From assembly GCA_964017065.1 (NCBI GenBank), contig OZ024786.1, positions 7,755,047 to 7,819,046 on the forward strand: 64,000 nucleotides of DNA. The letters are read 5' to 3'. Source of the DNA: Haliclona indistincta (Eukaryota; Porifera; Demospongiae; Haplosclerida; Chalinidae). A model generated the notes under the pieces. That model did not search any database, had not been told where the DNA came from, and saw only the letters and a program-made list of their open reading frames with translations. The translations under genes were made by a program, and so were the position numbers. Shown here one piece after another: positions 1 to 8,051 of this stretch. Numbering within the stretch: position 1 is the first letter of the stretch; each line of letters begins with the position of its first letter.

Positions 1-243
1 TCTTGTTCCATAGCCAAGTCGGCAGTCTCCTCCACATGCTGGATTACCCACCATACAGAACCAAATGGATCACCGTTAGAGCATGTTAATGGCCGTAGCT
101 TGTTTAGGAGTCCACTCTCTTGCATAATGAGTGTGTCATGTCTTTGTCGCTCAATAGGGACCATACATTTGTGCAATCAGACCATTGGGAGTGATATAGG
201 CGTCTGAGTTAGCCTTGCATAAGAATTCCTTTCCTGTACTTCA

Positions 244-1043
244 CTAACAGACTGTAGAATTGAAAAATGTCTGGTATGCGTATTGCACGTAGGCATCAAT
301 AATTACTTGGAATTTTAAACAGTGGACCTTGTGACCATTGAGTACCACTATTTGGTTAGCAATCGGACGAGCAATAGGCCTCACTGTGCCATCAACAAAA
401 CCTATGCAGGATGATGGTGGTCCTCCCTTCTCTCTTAATGCAGCAGCAAACATCTCTTTATTCAGCCAAAGTGCAGTGTCATCAGTTGGTGATGTTATTG
501 CCCGAGCGAGGGTCTTTGTCGTCTTTTGTTTCTTATATGTGTCCTTCCGTATCGAAAGCCTGTCTTTTTCCTCTAACACCTCTTCTCTTGAGAGCAACTT
601 CTCCCGCGTTGTGTACTTGATCAAAGTGATCAATCGGTAAATTTTAGTGATTATACCATCAGGACCTATAGCTGCCTGGGTTAGGTGTGTTATGTAGGCC
701 TTCAATTTGTCAATTTGGGTCAAAGAAGACCACCGTGGGTTACTTCTATCAGCAAAAGCCAGATATTTTGAGACCCGTCTGTGACAATCTGTTTTGCTTC
801 GACCATTCTGTGATCCCCTCCTTCGAATGACGTTAGGTTGTCGAGAAAGTCGGCCAGAATTGGTGTCCTCAATTGAAACCTCGGCCACGAATTTGTTTTA
901 CCAGGTAGTTCTTTTACTGCTGGTATCACCAAAAAGGACGATCGTTCTCTCACTCGGCCTAACGCTTCTTTTATCGTCACGGACACTTTGCTCCTTCGAA
1001 GAGCCTGAGGGCCGACTTCCTTGGCCTGCTTTAAAATCCTCAC
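244..1043 (-). pseudogene. Harbinger/PIF-like transposase remnant
   Basis: The main frame (888 to 244) ends in a stretch that reads GFVDGTVRPIARP and then NGHKVHCLKFQ. This is the first catalytic Asp block (F-x-DGT) and the NGHKxxHxLKFQ block of the Harbinger-type DDE nuclease superfamily (DDE_Tnp_4). DDE transposases of this family cut and paste DNA in the nucleus. A second frame (1043 to 720) carries an upstream part of the same protein (SFLVIPAVKELPGKTNSW), shifted relative to the main frame. The later catalytic Asp and Glu blocks are absent, so the copy is truncated and frameshifted. The family call rests on the two motifs; the N-terminal part was not recognised. Confidence 0.6.
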
Positions 1044-1140
1044 CCTCTCACGCGATCATGAATTTGATGCACTTGCACCAGGTGGTTCAATCTGGGTCAA
1101 AGAAGACCGCCGTGGTTACTTCTATCAGCAAAAGCCAGAT
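713..1140. repeat. Direct repeat pair inside the transposase remnant
   Basis: A stretch of about 53 bp (713-765) recurs nearly unchanged at 1088-1140; both contain ctgggtcaaagaagacc-like sequence followed by gttacttctatcagcaaaag. The spacing is about 375 bp. On the minus strand it encodes the YLAFADRSNPRW part of the remnant, so the duplication arose inside the coding region and helps explain the frame breaks. Confidence 0.75.
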
Positions 1141-1439
1141 GGAGAAGGGAGGGGAGGAGGAGTAGCAGGTGGTGACGGTGTTGTTTCTGCAAGGACTTCG
1201 TCTCCATCGCTCACATGAAGCACGGGATCTGCCAGGTTACATTGCATTAGATGCTTGGAGAAGTTGACCCCATACTCCTTGTGCACCCATTTAGCAAGTT
1301 GGTATTTGTCCTTAAAAGCTTTTGTGCAGCTACCGGACTTTTTACCTGCTTTGATGGCACAGAACGATGATTTCGCTCTTGGATGGTTCCGTATCTTCAA
1401 TGTTTGGACAATCTTTGCTAGTTTCCCTGAAAAAGACAC
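1125..1439 (-). CDS. Unknown conserved basic protein segment
   Basis: The frame is open for 104 codons and contains VQTLKI, HPRAKSSFCAIK and KKSGSCTKAFKDKY, followed by an acidic and proline-rich tail (TPSPPATPPPLPSPSG). A diverged second copy of the core lies at 14985-15115, where the same residues (HPR, FCAIK, KKSG, CTKAFKDK) are kept. Two copies keeping the same reading frame support real coding. A 3' splice site (tttttcag at 1427-1434) precedes the first codons; a 5' splice site (gtaagt) lies at 1473, giving a possible 47-bp intron, but the frames on the two sides do not match. I do not recognise the domain; it sits next to transposase remnants and is probably part of a transposon gene. 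Confidence 0.45.
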   Translation of the reverse strand: MSFSGKLAKIVQTLKIRNHPRAKSSFCAIKAGKKSGSCTKAFKDKYQLAKWVHKEYGVNFSKHLMQCNLADPVLHVSDGDEVLAETTPSPPATPPPLPSPSGFC

Positions 1440-1479
1440 AATAAAGATTAGAATGTAATTCAGTTAAACTTACTTGTGG

Positions 1480-1864
1480 TATTGAGCTGAAGCTATGGCT
1501 TTGGCTGCAACTGGGTGTTGAGCTGGAGGAGGTCGAGAACGACCCGGCTTTGAACTAACATAAGGTGGAGTAGCTCGAGAAGGACCTGGCTTGGAACTGA
1601 GATAAGAAGGAGTAGTTCTAGATGGCCCAGGCTTTGAATCTCATAAGCTTGTAAAAAGTACCCAAGTACCCAAAAGTACACCAGGTGGTTTGAGAGCTTT
1701 TTTATTGCCCTGGTGCTACGGCAATCAGGTACAGGGCAAAAATAGCTCCTGCGGTACCTCTCAAAGTTGGCAGTGTAATAAATAGCATTATGAAATTGGG
1801 TTACATTGTTCAACAGTTTTTTCTTAAAACACAAGCAACTTGTTAGTTTCGATCGGTACAACAC
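1480..1864 (-). pseudogene. Cys/His-containing fragment with SKPGPSR-type repeats
   Basis: On the minus strand the frame gives CPVPDCRSTRAIKKLSNHL, a CxxxxC...H block like the short zinc-finger-like motifs of invertebrate transposon proteins. It is followed, after a frame change, by three 14-codon repeats (SSKPGPSRTTPSYL and two variants) at about 1500-1640. The 42-bp repeats are visible as repeated aaagccnggtcc units. The fragment ends at a canonical gtaagt donor (1473). Function unknown. Confidence 0.4.
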
Positions 1865-2244
1865 AAGAGGAGTTTCGATCGGTACAACAGGAGCCCCCTC
1901 TGAATGTGAGAAATTTCAGATGTTATGCATGAGAGTGAAGAATCTGGTAGCATCAATAACTCAATATTTGTAATAACTTGATCCGTTTGGCAGCGAGCGC
2001 GTTGCTGGCTTTTGCAGCATTCCTCCGCATCGACGAATTGTCCTCTGTATAGGCATCAATCTCTTCTTCCTCCTCCTCTTCTTTCTCATCCTGAGTTGTT
2101 TCACTGTCATCCTCCACACTAGTTCCTGGTACCGCTTCATCAAATTATTATGATTTGTTGTGCTTTCACCTTGGCATTTTATTTTTTTTCTCTTCGTCTA
2201 TTGGTACAGGTGTAAGTGTGCAATTTAAGAAGTAGTTTTCTTAC
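1865..2244. other. No gene recognised; pyrimidine-rich tract
   Basis: The stretch holds a ct-rich run (about 2060-2100) that gives a lysine/arginine-rich frame on the minus strand (1961-2143), which I regard as composition rather than a gene. Otherwise nothing is supported. Confidence 0.4.
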
Positions 2245-2375
2245 CACTGTTCCCATAATGTTGTTTCTTTGGCAGTGGCTCTGCAACAAAAACACAGTTG
2301 TAACTGGCTTGCTCAGCAAATTATTTAGCATACCTGTGGGCATTGCAGCCTTCTTTTTTTCTTTGCTGCTTGTCA
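2245..2375 (-). CDS. Two predicted short exons (copy A) of a spliced gene
   Basis: Minus-strand exon 2334-2375 (acceptor tttttag, donor gtatgc) is followed by a 53-bp intron and a 36-bp exon 2245-2280 (acceptor ttgttgcag, donor gtaaga). Joined, they keep one frame reading KAAMPTEPLPKKQHYGNS. Copy B at 2733-2860 has the same structure and a related peptide, so both the exon sizes and the phase are conserved. Function unknown; upstream and downstream exons were not found. Confidence 0.45.
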
Positions 2376-2732
2376 CTAAAAACACACAATTAATCTATCT
2401 TTATAGTTTTATAATTTACCGTGTACTTCACCGTTCTCTTTTCTTCTGCCTGGAGCACCCTGCAATGAAATTCATTCGGTTATATATTCTGATGTCTGCA
2501 TCAAGCTCTTGTACCTGTTTGTATGGGGACAATTTCATTTGATCTAAGGTTCTTGCTCACAGCAATGTTGTCTGCAGTGTTGGCAATGATTGAGGGTACA
2601 TTGTGTGTCGCCTAGTTATCACCTTCATCACCAAATGTTTCCTTTAGATACATGAGGCATCTGTCTTCATCTCGCTCTTCATCTGTTGATGCAGGTGTAA
2701 CTCATATGCAACTTTAAAGTAGTCGTTCTTAC

Positions 2733-2860
2733 CACTGCTCCCATAGTAGGGCTCATGTGGTGGCGACTCTGCAACAAACACAAAAATTTTAACTGGCAAG
2801 TTGGCGCATAATTATACCTGTGGGCATTACAGGCTTTTGTTTTCCTTTAAGGCTGCTTGC
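2733..2860 (-). CDS. Two predicted short exons (copy B) of a spliced gene
   Basis: An exon ending at 2818 (donor gtataa) is followed by a 49-bp intron and a 36-bp exon 2733-2768 (acceptor ttgttgcag, donor gtaaga). The joined peptide reads KPVMPTESPPHEPYYGSS, alignable with copy A (AMPTEPLPKKQHYGNS). The introns and exons are about 65 percent alike by eye. This is an old tandem duplication of an exon pair or of a gene end. Confidence 0.45.
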
Positions 2861-3059
2861 TTGAACACGCCATTATCAATCATTATAGAGTATGAGACTA
2901 GATAGCAACTAGCTCGTAGTCAAGTGAAGAAAGAACAGAGAGGGATCTCTTGATCTGTTATAACTCTTCGTCAGTTTTGGTGATCAGAGATGGAATAGAT
3001 CAAGTCCTCAACATAGCCTTGTCCCCAGTCCCTCAAAAGAGGGCCTGGTATACACTGAC

Positions 3060-3087
3060 TGCGCACGCGTGGAAAAACGCGTGCGCA
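3060..3087. repeat. Perfect hairpin, 11-bp arms
   Basis: The arms tgcgcacgcgt and acgcgtgcgca are exact reverse complements with a 6-nt loop (ggaaaa). The arms are GC-rich CpG-type sequence in an AT-rich setting. Confidence 0.9.
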
Positions 3088-3267
3088 TGATGAATTATTA
3101 ATTACAAGAGTCGTACCCTCCGACTTCAGCGTGTAGGTACACACCAACGACTGGAGTGAAAAAGATAGAGCATCTTCAAACCACATCTCTGTAATGCTCT
3201 AGGAGAGGCTCGAGCGTAGCTGACCAGCTTCTGTTCACTGACAGTGAGCTGTATCTCCATTTAAATA

Positions 3268-3300
3268 GGTTGTAGAGTCGATTTCATTGACTCTACAACC
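3268..3300. repeat. Perfect hairpin, 12-bp arms
   Basis: The arms ggttgtagagtc and gactctacaacc are exact reverse complements around a 9-nt loop (gatttcatt). Confidence 0.9.
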
Positions 3301-4141
3301 CTACCAAACTCTTTTTTTCAGGGTTTTTTTTTCTTACAGTTGACCTCACTCTGAATACCCTTCTCACTCCTGTCCTGGTTGGATTTACTAACTAGTAAAA
3401 TGTGGTTCCTTGCTTAACTTTTGCAGACTCTGGGACAAGAAGGATCAGAATGTCAAGAAACAGTTCGATGAACTCGTGTTGAACGCTTTGTATATTCGTT
3501 GTTAGTAATCTATTTATTGTGATATAGCATAGAGGATTAGAGAGATATGGGCTAGTGGGCGAGGCATTGCTTGTCTCTAGGCATATAAAAATACAGCAGC
3601 TCCTGGAGCATTGAACAATATGCTTTTTCTTTGCACGGAAAACGTCCTTGTGACGGCAGAGGGCCTGTTGCCTGATTCCTATGATGTCTAGTTGAGGCAG
3701 CAACGACCTATATGAAAGTATAACTTTTGTTCTCAAATGATTATAGACGAAAAGCAAAAACTAAACTATACAAAAAGAACTAACTAAAAGCACACAAAAC
3801 AAACAACTAAAACAACACAAAAGTTTTAGTATTAGGATTAGAAACTCTCTTCAGCAACATCTCAGTTTGCCTGGGATCCTCCTCCTTCTTCAGGTCTGTT
3901 ACATGTATCCAAGCTACATGTACACCATCTTCTGTTGTAAACTTTCAACTGATATACTTGTTCAGAATTGCACGTTTGAGAAAGCGGTTTCATTATTCAA
4001 TCCATAAGAGTCCCTCATGCAGATCGTGGATGATATCTGGCAGTAGTGAACCATGGCACATGTCAAAGTGCTCTAGCTTTAGCAGCACACTCTTTATACT
4101 TATACAGCACACACTACTCATTAATAAGTTTCAGTTAAATT

Positions 4142-4507
4142 TTAGTTTACTGAAAGTAGCACCGTTCTGTGAACCAGAGCTGAACACTTAGAGCATTGTG
4201 AGATAATAAACTTCTGCCATACTCGTCCAGTGTTTGTAGGACGAATCGATAGCTGTAAGCAGATGGTTGAGTACTTGAGCTTTTTGACCATATTCCCAAT
4301 TTCAGCAATGTTGCAATCTTTCCCAGTATAGATACTAAACTGGCAGATAAAAACCATTTGTGCTTTCTGATCGTACCCAGACCTTGCTCCACACTTTGTT
4401 GGCTTCTTGGGTGTGTACTGCTTGATGGCTGATGTACCTGTATCCTTGAATGCGATCATTGCTTCATCAATCGAAAGGATAACAGATTGATTGAAAGTGT
4501 CATGCAT
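4142..4507 (-). pseudogene. piggyBac-like transposase fragment
   Basis: The frame contains LSIDEAMIAFKD, then KQYTPKKPTKCG, then VFICQFSIYTGKD. These match in order the first catalytic Asp block (D-E-x-M-x-x-F-K-G), the K-P-x-K-x-G block and the YDFxIYTGK block of piggyBac transposases (DDE_Tnp_1_7). The remaining blocks, including the second Asp, degrade after about residue 75. Only the middle of a roughly 500-600-residue protein is left. A different piggyBac piece, an N-terminal half, lies at 53490-54060. Confidence 0.75.
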
Positions 4508-4539
4508 GCACTTGTATCTACATCTATTATTGGCTTGAC

Positions 4540-4705
4540 CTTTTGTAGGCGATGATAGTTTGGATCAGACCGTCAGCAACATATCCGGCTGCACGAAAAA
4601 CCATTCTAAATTCTTGCATTATAAAGGCTATGTCTTTGAGATTGTCCGTGTTACTCTCTGCACAGCATGAAATAGATCAAGCTTTATTTCTACTTTGTCA
4701 CCAAA
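4540..4705 (-). pseudogene. Fragment of another DNA-transposon protein
   Basis: Minus-strand sequence reads KLDLFHAVQRVTRTISKT and, in another frame, EFRMVFRAAGYVADG. The LDLFHAxQR and FRxVFR blocks occur together in a family of uncharacterised transposon proteins of sponges and cnidarians (recalled, not searched). Stops and a frame change show it is dead. Confidence 0.45.
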
Positions 4706-4921
4706 TGTTCTTTTAGTACGTACTTCCAGTGGCAGCAGTTGTCTATAATGATCACTGTAGCGTAGCGTCCGCACATTTGAGTATTAGCAGAGTTTGTTAA
4801 AAGGCAGAGCAAAAGGAATCACTGAATACAAGACTGACAAGTGTTTAAATACAATTTAGGACAATAGCATGTAGATTATTAGACTGTCAGTCTGTCTCTG
4901 CTTGTATGTCTCCTCTCCTTC

Positions 4922-5490
4922 TCATGAGTTTGGTGGATAGGTCAGTCGGGAGAGAGGACGACGGACTCGATTGGAACGTCGAGGGGGAGGTACAGGACGT
5001 GGTTCTGGGGTTTTGTGTCCAGCATCAGATTGCGGCTGAGTAGGTGATGGAGTGGGTGGTGGAGTAGGTGTTTCTGGTAATGCCGTACTAGTGTCTGCTG
5101 GACTCTCACTGCTGTGTGTTCTTGATCATCTGCAGGGGTTTCTCTGTTCTTTGTTTCTTCCACGGGAATTTGATCTGATAATGGTGTGGAACTAGCTGGA
5201 ACAGGAGGATACCCGATAGGATCAGATGTTGGTGTAGTATTGGAATTGGATGACAGCAATTGATCCACATGTCTTTTCTAGCGCAAACCAGATCCCAATT
5301 TAACCACGTAAGATAGAGGTCCTGTCCTTTCTTCTATGATTCCAGGAAGCCAAAGGGGTCCCGGGCGATAGTTTTGAGGAAGCACTGATTGGCCTATTTG
5401 AAATTCCATTTGGAAGAAGAGATGCCATGCTCTAGAATCTGGAGCTATGCAGGTCTCTCTTCTGGAGTGCATCAATAGCAACCCACCCAC
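4922..5490 (-). pseudogene. Ty3/gypsy 3' end (integrase C-terminus) remnant
   Basis: The minus-strand frame from 5490 reads QIGQSVLPQNYRPGPLWLPG and then GPLSYVVKLGSGLR. It then meets an in-frame TAG (5275-5277) and continues KRHVDQL. This is the GPY/F-like module of K02A2.6-type gypsy integrases, which normally runs GRxWxRHxDQL, so the stop has replaced a residue in the motif. A Pro/Ser/Thr-rich tail follows, and after a frame change near 5000 the typical end RRSNRVRRPLSRLTYPPNS is seen. A purine run (gagaaggagaggaga) follows the last stop and could be the polypurine tract. Confidence 0.7.
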
Positions 5491-5588
5491 CTCGCCCTGT
5501 ATATCACAACAGCTAACTATAATTTATACGTAAAACACAGTTATTAGTTATTGAGTTAATATCTGTTATCCTATTATTATTTCAGTCA

Positions 5589-5825
5589 TTAAAAGTGTTT
5601 TAGTTTGCCATAATTGGCTTGAAACCTTGTTGGAGGTAGTGATGGAGGTGGCATTTTTGACGTGTTGCTGATGTCAGCAACACTTTTGTTTGGCCCCACC
5701 GGTTCCTCTAAGGCTTTTGGAGAAGGCAGAGGGGTCTGTAAAACTTAATAAGGTTTATAAGTTAAAATTATTTCTATACTTACCGTATCTTTAACCTTCA
5801 GACATTGTAGAAAAAAGTATTGTTA
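5589..5825 (-). CDS. Last two exons of an unidentified spliced gene
   Basis: An exon ending at 5784 (donor gtaagt, peptide FLQCLKVKDT) is followed by a 48-bp intron and a terminal exon 5735-5589 (acceptor tttacag). The terminal exon reads TPLPSPKALEEP then SKMPPPSLPPTRFQANYGKL and stops at TAA 5589-5591. The phase is kept over the junction. The product end is proline-rich and not recognised. A 22-bp near-palindrome (5662-5683) lies inside the last exon. Confidence 0.45.
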
Positions 5826-5829
5826 GGAT

Positions 5830-7191
5830 TAATAATTGACAAAAGCAACAATAAAATTTGATTATGACGTAATGTACAGTAATGTTAATGGCGATCACAC
5901 GAGACACCATGATGTCGCTTGCACACACGCGCATGTACGAGAATACAGAGATGCAACGTAGTTCTCTTAGTTCACTACAACAATACTTGTACGGACTTTA
6001 CATATACAAAAACATTGCTAACCGGGAACGGGAAAGGGACGTCGGGAAACCATTCCAAGTTCGTTTTCGCTGGTGGAAAGTCCCCAGTACTATAGGAAGC
6101 TATAGGAAGCCAAATTTAATACACGATCGTACAAGAACACAGGTCACCCTTACTTCAGACATTATTTGCACTAAAACTGGTGAATTTGGAGTATTTGTTC
6201 AGCTTTCGTGCACTCAGGTTGATTGCGTGGGCGAGCTCTTTCTAGCTCACACGAAAAAGAACAGGTCACTCCATGATGCATCACTGCAAAGCACTAAGCA
6301 CTGATTGTGGGCGTTTCCTTACAATTCGCGTGATAGGGGACACGAAGTGTTGTGAACACAACAAGACCACAATGTAGCTATCATACATTCAGCATAGGTT
6401 GATTGTGTAGGTGAGCTCGTTCGTGCTCCAGATGTGAAATAGTGTGTATTATACTCTGGTGAACTAGTGAGTAGTCCTTCTGAAGGTCCAGATGAGATTC
6501 GGCGTCGATGACACCGACTGTGGTATCTGAGACTCTCAGTCTAAGACTAGTTTTGAGCACAGAATTATAGGTCACCCTTACCATGATTTATCATGATCAA
6601 TGCATCAAGTGATGATTCAGGTATCTACATGCCTGTTTTATCCTCTGCTTGATGTGTTAATTCAATGCATGCATACTGCTCATAACTCTTGTGCACTTGT
6701 GAATACAGCTGCTACCTAGGTTTTCTTGCCATTGACTGTACAGTGTAATTGTATCATTGTATTAGCTAAACATTGGCATTGGGCCTCTTGGACTGAGATG
6801 GTTGAGATGCTTCTCACTTCAGAGATCTGCCATCAGATCTCGTGTTCTACTTGTGGCCACGCTGTTAAGGCCCCTGCAGTGGCTGATCTGGTCAACTCCG
6901 AGTCCGGCGTCGCTCTCTGACTGACTACAGCAAATTTCACCTATATTAAAACACCTCTCTAATGTCTAATGTTCAATCGCATTTCATCAACTTACACTTT
7001 AGCGCTAACTAGTAAGTGAGTCTGACTGGATATGCATTGCTTTCTTCAGCCAAACCAACATGCGTGATGCTACGAGTGTTTTTTTTTTCAAGCAACCATT
7101 TATTCGTGCTCGTGAGTGGGCGTGCTATCCCGTAACCTTGATAATGATCAATTTTAATAAATTATTTTTATGAAAATCAAAGTGAAGTATT
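5830..7191. other. No supported gene
   Basis: An open frame of 140 codons (5882-6304, +) lacks recognisable domains. Short related stretches (ggttgattgcgtgggcgagctc near 6220 and ggttgattgtgtaggtgagctcg near 6400) suggest an old local duplication. A poly-T run lies at 7080-7090. Confidence 0.4.
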
Positions 7192-7585
7192 TTAAGAAAT
7201 GTGGTACTTCGGTACAATAGCTATGTCGGTGGATGTGACGAATATGATGTCCACTTGAAGAAAGACGGGAAAACCTCCGGACTCTTTCAGTAACACACAC
7301 GATGGTTTTACCATCATTCCATTAATGTTTATCCACTTCACTCTGTTCAAGAAATATTATGTCCAATAATTATTACTATTAGTGTACATTAAGTTTACCT
7401 GGTGGGTGGAGAGGGAAACTGTATGCAGATGGTGTTGTAGTCCAAAATCTCGAAGTCACTCACAGCTACAAGTAATTAAGATAGTGTTAACAGAATGTTA
7501 AAACTTAGTCAACTTACCTGGTTTAGTTTCAAATGCTGGAGTAGGAGATGTCAAATGGTGCAGCACCAGGTATTGATGTCTGTAG

Positions 7586-7590
7586 GCAAG
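7586..7590. repeat. Target-site duplication, left copy (gcaag)
   Basis: The five bases gcaag directly left of the 5' LTR are repeated directly right of the 3' LTR (12045-12049). Five bp is the usual Ty3/gypsy target duplication. Confidence 0.95.
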
Positions 7591-7749
7591 TGTAGTGTTA
7601 TGTTATTGTATTATGTGTTAATTACTCTGCCATGTCCCACTATTGCTAGATGGACTGTAGGATTTAAATGCTGTACTTATTGTGAATATAAGATCACTAT
7701 TATGTTACCGAGTCTAGTTCAGTTATATACCGAACCCTCGAACGCTACA
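7591..7749 (+). repeat. 5' LTR of the gypsy element
   Basis: It starts tgtagtgtta and ends gaacgctaca (159 bp) and is identical to 11886-12044. It is unusually short for a gypsy LTR. It should contain the promoter and the transcript start. Confidence 0.95.
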
Positions 7750-7761
7750 TGGTGGCAGCGG
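7750..7761 (+). promoter_or_regulatory. Probable primer-binding site
   Basis: The sequence tggtggcagcgg begins directly after the LTR with TGG, as expected for pairing with the CCA end of a tRNA. The tRNA was not identified. Confidence 0.6.
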
Positions 7762-7763
7762 TG

Positions 7764-7920
7764 CTCTCGGCTCTCCCGGAGTAACCTCACTATTATCGAA
7801 AACAAAATCTCTCGGCTCTCCCGGAGTAACCCCACTATTTTTGAAGACAAAATCTCTCGGCTCTCCCGGAGTAACCTCGCTATTTTCGAAGACAAAGTCT
7901 CTCGGCTCTCCCGGAGCAAT
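7764..7920 (+). repeat. 45-bp tandem repeats in the gypsy leader
   Basis: The unit starts ctctcggctctcccggag and recurs at 7764, 7809, 7854 and 7899, exactly 45 bp apart; the fourth copy is partial. Differences between units are single bases. On the + strand the repeats are open in one frame (SRLSRSN units), but that frame is not the gag-pol frame. Confidence 0.9.
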
Positions 7921-8051
7921 ACCATCGACGGCAAAGCTCTCTCACTCTCAAGATTGGTCTCGACTCCTGTCAGTACGACAAGTCCTTCTGTCCTCACTGA
8001 ACCTCTGCTTTTTGAACTACTACACTCTCAACAATCTAACAGCAAGTCACG

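Larger units (their letters stand above)
2861..4141. other. Non-coding stretch with two perfect hairpins
   Basis: No protein family was recognised here. A 121-codon open frame on the minus strand (3392-3757) has no recognisable motif and may be chance. The stretch contains the perfect inverted repeats at 3060-3087 and 3268-3300 and AT-rich sequence from 3720 to 3850. Confidence 0.4.

Noticed and set aside
2029..2110. Lys/Arg-rich minus-strand frame that could be a nuclear protein.
   Set aside because: It is composition only (ctcttcttcctcctcc run) with no start context or conserved residues.
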